Shown piece after piece: positions 56,838 to 64,000 of a DNA stretch of 64,000 nt; positions within the stretch are counted from its first letter, which is position 1, and every line of letters begins with the position of its first letter. Source of the DNA: Macrophomina tecta. Its lineage: Eukaryota; Ascomycota; Dothideomycetes; Botryosphaeriales; Botryosphaeriaceae. Location of the stretch: positions 930,001-994,000 of the forward strand of contig JAKSGN010000043.1 in NCBI GenBank assembly GCA_024180945.1, in the 5' to 3' direction. The position numbers and the translations under genes are program-made. A model generated the notes under the pieces. The model made no database searches, was not told the DNA's origin, and saw only the letters and a list, made by a program, of their open reading frames with translations.

Positions 56838-59764
56838 TGAGTGAGCGAGATTCGGGGAAGTTCTCGAGCCATTGAGTCCATCCTCGGCGATTTTCAATAA
56901 AGATGGGGTGACGAAGGAAAATTCACGAGCATGGAGGCGCTTATCAACCTTGTCTTTTCAAAGCATATGCATGTGATAATAACAATGGCTCACGTGACCG
57001 CAGAGGTGCCCAAGGTCACATCAGGGACTGATGAGCTTCTAAGGAGGAGAGGATGTTGGAAACATTATTCAGGGGGGCAATTCATTCATCAGAAATTAAA
57101 ACAAATGTTAAACACGATAGTGTCTACTGGCTCCGTCTGCTTCCGGTTTTTGCCCTCAAATCACCGACCATCACTGTCTCCATTCTGAACATAGCCTTCA
57201 TCTAGACTCATAATCGTAGAGCTGGGAGAAGAAGGGGAGGTATGTACTTGTGGACTGCCAAGGATATTGTCCTTCGATGTGGTACAGGCTGGATAATTAT
57301 CAAACGGGCGCAACAATGGTAAGGTCCCGAGGAGTATCCTCAAAACGCCAAATGGCTTTCGAGATTGCACTAGTACAAGACTGGGCAGCAAACTTATACC
57401 AGCTGAAGATGAGTGTGTTCCAAGGGAACCGCGGTGCATGCGCTCTCAGCAAAAGATGCTTCAGACTCGCGAATATCCCTCGCTTCCACAAATGCTTTAC
57501 GCGTCGGCAACTGCCGCGGGGGAACCCATTTAGGAGAGAGATGGTCTTCCGATTGGTGGCCCAGACACATGACTCCCCGCCATGGAAACTTTCTGATGAG
57601 GAGAAGTCGGATACCGACACCTGAGCTGGACGGCAGTTCCCAAAAAGCCAGATTCAATCGAAAAACGGTGCATTCAGCAACTATTACTGCTGAAACCAAA
57701 GTGCTGCTGGACCTTCTAGGCACTCGATCGTGTGATAACCCCTGACGGCGCGGTTGGTGTGTGCTTCGGAATTTGCTACCAGCAGTCTCGTTGGGAATTC
57801 GGTTGTAAGCGCAGAGAGAGCTGAAAGCAAACGTTAGTGTGCTGATCCGGCGTCTGAGGCGGAAGTGGGGAGCTGGAAGTCGGGGTAGGGGAATCCAGAC
57901 ATCGCCAGGACCAGAGAAACGGGATTGCGCACCATCCTGGCCACGAAAGAGATATTGATAGACTTTCTCATATTACATGCTCAAGGGCTAAACCCGACCA
58001 GAAATCGCACAGCCTGCTTGCATTGGATCCAAAGACCCGCGCGTCGAGTTTCGGTGCAGCAGCTGTGCAAGAAAGCTGCCGAAGTGAGGTGTCTTGGCGG
58101 CGGGAGATACCTACTACTACCGCGGAAAAACTACTCCGATAATTGGTGTATCGTTTTGCACAGATGGTGGCGGTACGCTGTCAAGGTTGAACCTCGGCCT
58201 ATTGGAGATACCGGAGCCCGGAAACAACTCCACAGTGACATGGCAAAGCTCTTGAGAAGCTTCTCAGGAAGCGCGGAAGGCTGGAAAATGCTATGGGGGT
58301 TAAGGCTTTCGGTGGGGTTAAGGCTTTCGGTGGGGTTAAGGCTTTCGGTGAAGCCTATTTAGCTAAGATCTACGCTACCACACGACCTTATTTTCAAGGC
58401 TGTGCATGATGTGGCTAGTTTCCCGCTCCGTGGATACACCTAGTCCGACGTCATGAATGAGCGCTTTCGGTCGAGAGACGGCAGATCTGTTGCTCATAAT
58501 AAATCTGTAACTCATTTGCAGATCAGGAACGTTCTGATGCGAGGGAAAGTACACGAAACGGCCAACTACTCTTCGCGGGCGCGAAGCAGTCTTCCAACCT
58601 GCGAGGTCTCGCTGCTGGGATGCCAACATGGTAGTCCGATCGTCCAGCAGCACCGAGATCGTTGGCACACCGGAAGTAACGGAATTATGTTTCAGATGAC
58701 GCGTGGCAGAGAATGGGGGCGAAGCGAACTAAAAGAACCTTTTTCTTTTTATTTCCCAGTTAATCGAGCTCCGGAATAGGGGCGAGCTAGGTTCATACAC
58801 CAGATGCTGCCGAGGAACGACAATGGAAGTCCCGGAGTCCAGGTTCAAGGTAATGTGGGGCAGTTGCGTAGCAGGAGCGGGATGAGTCGGTTCAACAGCC
58901 ATGACAAGGGCAAGACCCACATCAAGGAATACAGCGGCTGCACTAGTCGTAAAGCGTTTGATTCATGTAGCCTCTTTTATCCAACTGGCTAAACAGCCTC
59001 GGATTTGCGTCCGCATTTGACCTCACAGTGCTTTTTCAGATGCGATACATCGAGTCGTTGTGGCAGGGCATGACATAAGGGGTATAGGTGGAAGGCGAAA
59101 AGAATGATCGTCGGGGCTGAGAGTCTTAAAGCATGTGTCGCTTCGAGCGAAAGTTTCCCGCTAGGGCTAGAAACTTCCCGCCAAGGCAGACGTCGGATGC
59201 TAAACTTAGTTGCCGCCATGAGCCGTCTCTCCGCCTCAGCCAATGCGCCTCTCAGCGCAGGGCTCGGACGCCTCCAATCAAACGTTATTTCTCAATGACA
59301 GTATGCGCGCTGCACCAATCAAGAGAAGAACATCCGAATAATAAACTTCTGGCTAAACCAGTGCCGGAAATCTCTTGGGTTGAGAGGAGCACCTACACTG
59401 CAAATGCGAGCTCTCTCGGGTTCGTGTCCTTCGCCGTAAGGGCGTAGGCCACTGTCTCAGAGAGCCATCGCCTTGAATTAGAACTTCTAGAGCTCAGATG
59501 TCAGCGTGTGCGCCACGGAGTCAGCGGAAGCAAGAAGTGGCTTCCTCTAAGTTCGGGATGGGCGTAGAGGAGCCCTTGCGGTCAGTGCAAGTGAGCGGAC
59601 TGCGGGAGCGGAGCAAGTGTCCACAATCTTGTGCTATTTGAGAATACTATTTAAGAGCACGCCACTGCCTCCTAAGTCTGGCGACATAATCACCAGCATC
59701 AGTCCAAACAGCACACCAGCCAACCTGTCTTGCGACCTCCACAACACTTTCAAATATCATCAAA
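56838..59764. other. Intergenic, about 2.9 kb, no gene recognised
   Basis: The longest gene-poor stretch. Open frames such as 57250-57624 plus and 57925-58362 plus show no domain. It contains the 18-bp tandem repeat at 58296-58349. A TATTTAAG element near 59648 may serve the secreted-protein gene. Confidence 0.5.
58296..58349 (+). repeat. 18-bp unit repeated three times in tandem
   Basis: GGGGTTAAGGCTTTCGGT occurs three times back to back without mismatch. In the one open frame it would encode GLRLSV repeats, but no gene is supported there. Confidence 0.9.
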
Positions 59765-60410
59765 ATGCGTTTCTCCACCATTTTCTTCACGCTCGCCAGC
59801 CTCGGCACCGCTTTTGCTGCCGTTGAGCAGCCCAACGCCGGAGCAGAGAAGCTTGCCAAGCGTGAAGAGTTCCGCGATGCCATCAAGAGGTCTGCGATGC
59901 CTGCTCCTGGAGAGTGGGGATGGGGTGACTACAATTTTGTTGTAAGTTCATCAGCGTTGCGAGTTACTCTTAACTGTCAACTGATAATGGAACAGGGCAC
60001 CTGCGATCACGACAATGACTGCCCACGTGTCTGCCGTGAGAACGGCTTCGAGAACTTCAGTGACGAGGGCACGAAGTGCTGCTACAACAAGTGCTCGTGC
60101 GCTGGGGGCTGCAACGGTAACGGTGGCAAGAAGTATGATCCCACCTTATCCGTCCGTCCTGGCTGCCCGAATTCTGCTAACTGAGTCCCCGCAGCGAGTG
60201 TGACGCCGACAACGATTGCCCTCGTGTCTGCCGCGAAGTTTACAACGTCAAGGTCGACAGCTCCGGCAGCAAGTGCTGCAACACTAACTGTAACTGCTAT
60301 GGGAACACTTGCGGCAATGGCTGGGGTAGCGGCTGGGGTAATGGCTGGAAGGTAAGTCACTTCCCAGTGCCTCAAACAAAACGTAATACTGACATTCTCC
60401 GAAGAATTAG
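59765..60410 (+). CDS. Small secreted protein with two copies of an eight-cysteine module
   Basis: Predicted 158 aa. Exons: 59765-59941, 59996-60132, 60195-60351, 60405-60410. A signal peptide (MRFSTIFFTLASLGTAFA) is followed by a propeptide with two dibasic sites, LAKRE and IKRSA, typical Kex2 cleavage points. Two modules follow with the same spacing, C-x5-C-x3-C-x14-CC-x3-C-x-C-x3/4-C: the first CDHDNDCPRVCRE..., the second CDADNDCPRVCRE.... Each is on its own exon, and the tail is Gly/Trp-rich (GWGSGWGNGW). The donor GTATGA at 60133 with acceptor at 60194 keeps the phase. The first intron is 54 bp with no stop, so retained-intron products would stay in frame. It resembles small secreted effector or antimicrobial-type proteins in form; I know no family for it, and the role is unknown. 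Confidence 0.8.
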
Positions 60411-60679
60411 ATATAAATGTGGACGCGTCACTGCACCGGGCGAGGCGATACACGTTCCCATATCGATGAAGTCCATTTTCTGCATGCTTCAGATAGCCGC
60501 CTGTATTGGTTTCCTCCAGCGTCAAATCAAAGGATGAGTAGGGTGTTGTCTATAGCATTCGAGCGCCAGCTTTGTAATATTCGGTAGTTCAATATAAACA
60601 CTATTGGAGAGAAACACGATTGCTTCATTTGCTTGGATGATAAAAATATCTGAATTCCAGGCCCCCCTTGTCTGTCGGA

Positions 60680-61267
60680 TCAGATCATGCCGTGATGTCG
60701 AGTATGCCCCTCTGCTAACTGATCAGGGCCCTGCAGTCTATCTCGCCTTCGATCCTCCCACCGCAGGCGACCCCACGGGAGAGCCACAGCAACGGCCTCA
60801 AGCAGGTGAAATACGATCATGCTCCAGATGCCGACGGAGTATATTAGGGCTTGGCTCGTTTTGTAGAAGAACGAACCGGCAATATTCCCAATGCAATACC
60901 CAATGAGTACGCAAGCGTTCACCACGGCCTTCCTGGTGTGTTCTGCGACGTTACCGGTCGTCAGAGAAAGTAGTATGGCTCCCAACGAGTTGTATGAGCC
61001 ACTCAACTGATAATGCTGTCAGATGCAGTAGTGAACCGGGAGTTCACTTACATAATAACGAATTAAGCGTCCGGCTATGTGTTCCGCATGCCCGCAGCCG
61101 CAGCTATGTTTGAGACAAGAAATGTCTAGACCACGAGGCATCGATTTGTTCCTTGATAGCTTGTTCTTGATGAGGACGCAGAGCAAGATCACCACGGAGA
61201 TAAGGGCCCCGTAAGGGATATGGAGAAGTGTCCTTCCGACTAGCATTATTGGCGCATGTCTTCTCAC
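60680..61267 (-). pseudogene. MFS transporter relic (C-terminal third)
   Basis: On the minus strand a helix-like piece (IPYGALISVVILLCVLIKNKLSRNK, 61267-61019 frame) is followed, after a frame break, by LSGSYNSLGAILLSLTTGNVAEHTRKAVVNACVLIGYCIGNIAGSFF (61006-60680 frame). The latter is a strong match to the end of ACS-family permeases. The first two thirds of the transporter are not found upstream, and the end runs into unrelated residues (RRRDRLQGPDQ). It is therefore the remains of another permease, different from those at 27080 and 38545. Confidence 0.65.
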
Positions 61268-61270
61268 GGG

Positions 61271-61886
61271 CGAGACGACTTAGGTGTCGAAAAACCAAAG
61301 CCTTTCACGATCAACGTCCCAAAGTTCATGATGCGCCCATGGACCAAAGCTTGAAGCACCGCGTGCCCCCGTATGTGGCAGTGGGGCCGCCGTCGGTTCG
61401 GCTGAACGGCTCGGGCAACACCGCTCTATAACGTGTAGTGCAGGCAATTCCTGGAGCACAGTTAAGTAGAACTATAGGCTGTGGGATTGCTTTCTGAAGA
61501 GCGGCGCTAAACGAATAGTTGCTGGTAAGGCTTAGATATAAAACGGTCCAATGAAGATAGAGTGACCATGCCATTGCGGGGCATTTGAGTCGGGCCTTCG
61601 CAACGAGTCAATGTTCAGTGAGTACAGAGGATCTTGTATGCATATCTAATCGGGTAATTTATTCCCCGTAGAGATCTTTGGTGTTCTTCCGCGAAAGCAG
61701 GATGCGGCGGACATTTTCCCGGTTGCTTTCATCCGTTGCCAACTGCGATGTTACAAAGAAAATGGCAATCTGTGAGTGAGTTCCCTGTAGATTCCTCCAG
61801 CCAATCAGACAGACTGACCATTTTGAAACAGATGAAAAGAATCCTTGACAGAGAAAAAGGTGCTGCACATACGCGAACCGTTTTTT
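61271..61886. other. Intergenic or 3' region of the broken HET gene
   Basis: About 600 bp. A minus frame at 61868-61659 (with SQLATDESNRENVRRILLSRK) looks protein-like and might be a last exon of the HET gene if a donor at its apparent stop (AA|GTAAAA) is used. Otherwise nothing. Confidence 0.35.
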
Positions 61887-63932
61887 TTACTTCATGCAAG
61901 ACACGGATATACTCGCATAGATTGCGACAAATTCAACCATCTTTCCTCGTTTGTCCATGCATCCTGTATGCAACACGATCGGCCCAAGGATCACTTTCGT
62001 TTTGCGACATGTAACAAGGTGCTCTCTAGATACGTGGAGCCAAGCTGTTTCAGCACAAAACACAAGAACATGGCGCCATGGTATTCCACGAGCTCTGGCA
62101 GCTTTCAAACGCTTCCGTATCTGGTCGAAAAGGGTTCGTTTTGAGATGTGCTGAACGTCAAGTCCCCGTTCCGGTTTAGTAATGCGTCGGAGACCGTTTG
62201 AAGCACCAATATAGATCGTCGAAAGCCCACGCAGAGCGGATGGCTCATCGGAAATATGAAGTAGCGCATCGGGGTAATAGATTCCATCTTCTGAATTCCA
62301 AGCAACCCAGCTCCAGGCGGGGAGCATTGGCCGCCGATCAACTTGCCCAGTCTCACCGTCGAATTCGGGGAACCGAAAGCAGAGAGCGATGTAAAAGTAT
62401 CTTGCAGGCAAACCGATGAAGAATCTTGTGCGTAGAAACTCCTCGAGAGCCTCGATTACATCACTGAATGCGTTAAGAGCGTCGCTGGGGTCGGTGAACT
62501 CCCTTTCAACGTAAGATTTGGTCATGTCGCAGTAGGTCGAGAAGAAGCTGGTTGGTGATATTCCACGAAAGGACTCCTTCCAAAATGGATGTTCCATGTC
62601 AGAGTCTTCAATGCGTAGTCTGTGGTCCACAGAATCAGGACCTTCAAGGACGGTATCCTCCTGCCAGGTTGCGGTATTACATCTAAAGAATAATTGATCC
62701 CGGGAGAATATGAGCAGCCTTCTTGACAATATACCCTCCTGTTAGGTCCACCCTCTGGTGTTCCATTTGGAGTTTTCCACTGTCAGTCGATAGTCAACAC
62801 CAGCGCAAGCTAATTTCAATCCTTTGGTGATTAGTGGCGGACGGCCCGGTCGCGTGGATTCCCGGATTCCAGGTAGAGGAGTCCAAGGGTCATCTCCCGA
62901 GGCAGCAACAATTGTGACTATGGCGCCATTGTATATGGAGGCCATTGCGTTGATTTCCCGTTGTTTCTCGCCTGTCAGGTCTTGCTGGATACATAAAGAG
63001 TCTACCCAGAGATAGCCAATGCCAACGTTTTGGCACATTGTTACGGCGTCCCTGATTGTGCTTGGAATCTGGCTCGCGTACTTTGTGAGTCCTCCGGGCT
63101 TCTCCAGCGTTTGCACGGTAGTAGAATCCAGCAAAAGCTGCTCCTTTGTTCCCCATACGTAGCTCAGAGCAGCATACGCTACAGCTTCTCCAGAGTCTGT
63201 ACGGATTAGCTGGCCCGACATCACATCGATAAGCCTTGACGGCCATCCGGCAGTGGCCACCAGATGTGAGGAACAGCGAGGATGGTGTGTCTCCTCACAT
63301 CTTATGATCCAAGACCGGATGAGAGAGTAGTCGACGGTTGCTTTGACTTGCCTTCCATGGCCGAGCGCACCATCGGAACCATCTCGTATTAACATAATAG
63401 TCCCTTCCACATCTTCTCTATACATCAGTTCGTTTCGTTGTCGGCATTGGCTTATGCTGGCGTATTCATGCTGGACCAGTGAGGGCTCGATCCCGGCATT
63501 TGTCGACACCCGCAATCTGTTCGCGATGTACTTCAGATTACGCTCACTTTGCGCGTTAGTTGGTGGAACAGAGCAAACACAATGTATACATGTTACTTAC
63601 GCATCGATTACTTCCGCAAATAAGGAGCGGTAATAGTTGACGTACTTGTCATCCGAAGAGAGAAAAGCCAAACCAGGGCCTAGTATATCATTTGCAAGAG
63701 TGTCATGCACCAAAAAACAGAGTGGGCATGCAGCGCTAGCCCTTACGGTTGCCAGCTTCCGGCGTGTAGCAAGCCCCCAGCGTTCAGGATCATCCGGCGT
63801 CGTTGTGTGGAAAAAGGTTTCGGAGACCAGGTCGCTGCATTCTGCGCACAAAGAAGAGGATTCCCGAGCATTCATTGTAACAATGTAGCATTTATTCGAG
63901 TCGCGTTCCAGACGCACCGCGCGGAGATTCAT
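61887..63932 (-). pseudogene. HET-domain gene broken by one stop codon
   Basis: Third HET gene. Exon 1 is 63932-63601 (CAECSDLV near the start, CPLCFLVHD later); a 54 bp intron (63547-63600) leads to exon 2. The HET blocks are YAALSYVWGTKEQLL, YLWVDSLCIQQDLTGEKQREINAMASIYNGAIVTIVAASG and WNTRGWT. Directly after WT comes TAA (62744-62742), and then the same frame runs on as QEGILSRRLLIFSRDQLFFRC and about 280 residues to a stop at 61887. In intact members this point reads RGWTYQE, so the stop replaces the conserved aromatic residue, one base from a Tyr codon. With the stop, about 370 residues could be made, lacking the end of the HET domain. The frame downstream shows no further damage, which suggests a recent loss or an error. 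Confidence 0.82.
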
Positions 63933-64000
63933 ATACTTGGATGCAACGTTGCTGCCTAGTGCGGGGTGGTCTGACTCTGGATGGCTTATCTCGTTTCCGA

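Noticed and set aside
1..64000. CRISPR arrays, insertion sequences, transposase or reverse-transcriptase genes
   Set aside because: None seen; eukaryotic gene structure throughout and no transposon protein motif recognised.

Overview
The window is nuclear DNA of a filamentous ascomycete (Pezizomycotina). Genes are cut by 45-112 bp introns, mostly GT-AG with CTAAC/CTGAC-like branch sites. The families are typical of moulds: HET-domain proteins, Zn2Cys6 regulators, NoxC-type oxidase, DUF7924, DUF6536, MFS permeases, P450, Baeyer-Villiger monooxygenase and SDR enzymes. There is no bacterial-style operon, rRNA, CRISPR array or convincing tRNA. Gene models were built by hand: each intron had to restore reading phase and known family motifs. 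I could not check expression or run a database search.

Layout. 1-826 (-): 5' part of an Nha1-type Na+/H+ antiporter, running off the left edge. 2823-5436 (-): RhoGEF (DH-PH) protein with a STAND-type N-terminal domain. 8277-12075 (+): secreted type-B carboxylesterase, then an ACMSD-type amidohydrolase. 13345-15327 (+): HET protein. 15961-16993: two broken genes facing each other at their truncated ends, a BVMO tail (-) and an SDR tail (+). 17091-18014 (-): single-pass, mucin-like membrane protein. 19670-21488 (-): alpha-glucoside-type sugar permease. 23326-23938 (-): 5' stump of a DUF6536 gene. 25072-25479 (+): ankyrin relic. 25566-26429 (-): intact SDR, divergent from a frameshifted MFS transporter at 27080-28531 (+). 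28964-30784 (-): second HET protein. 33123-34877 (+): protein with four ZZ-like zinc modules split by introns at equivalent places. 35566-37625 (+): EF-hand NADPH oxidase with one frameshift.

38545-46637 (+): four genes in one direction, namely an MFS permease, a cytochrome b2-type alpha-hydroxy-acid dehydrogenase, a Zn2Cys6 regulator and an aldo/keto reductase. They could form a small catabolic module (inference). 46783-48511 (-): DUF7924 protein. 50040-51356 (-): ZIP zinc transporter. 53160-55097 (+): P450. 55824-56837 (+): epoxide-hydrolase-like alpha/beta hydrolase. 59765-60410 (+): small secreted protein made of two copies of an eight-cysteine module, one per exon. 60680-61267 (-): MFS relic. 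61887-63932 (-): third HET gene, broken by a stop codon in its most conserved motif.

The mix of three HET genes, at least five gene relics, small-molecule enzymes and transporters, and 1-3 kb gaps suggests a fast-evolving accessory region.
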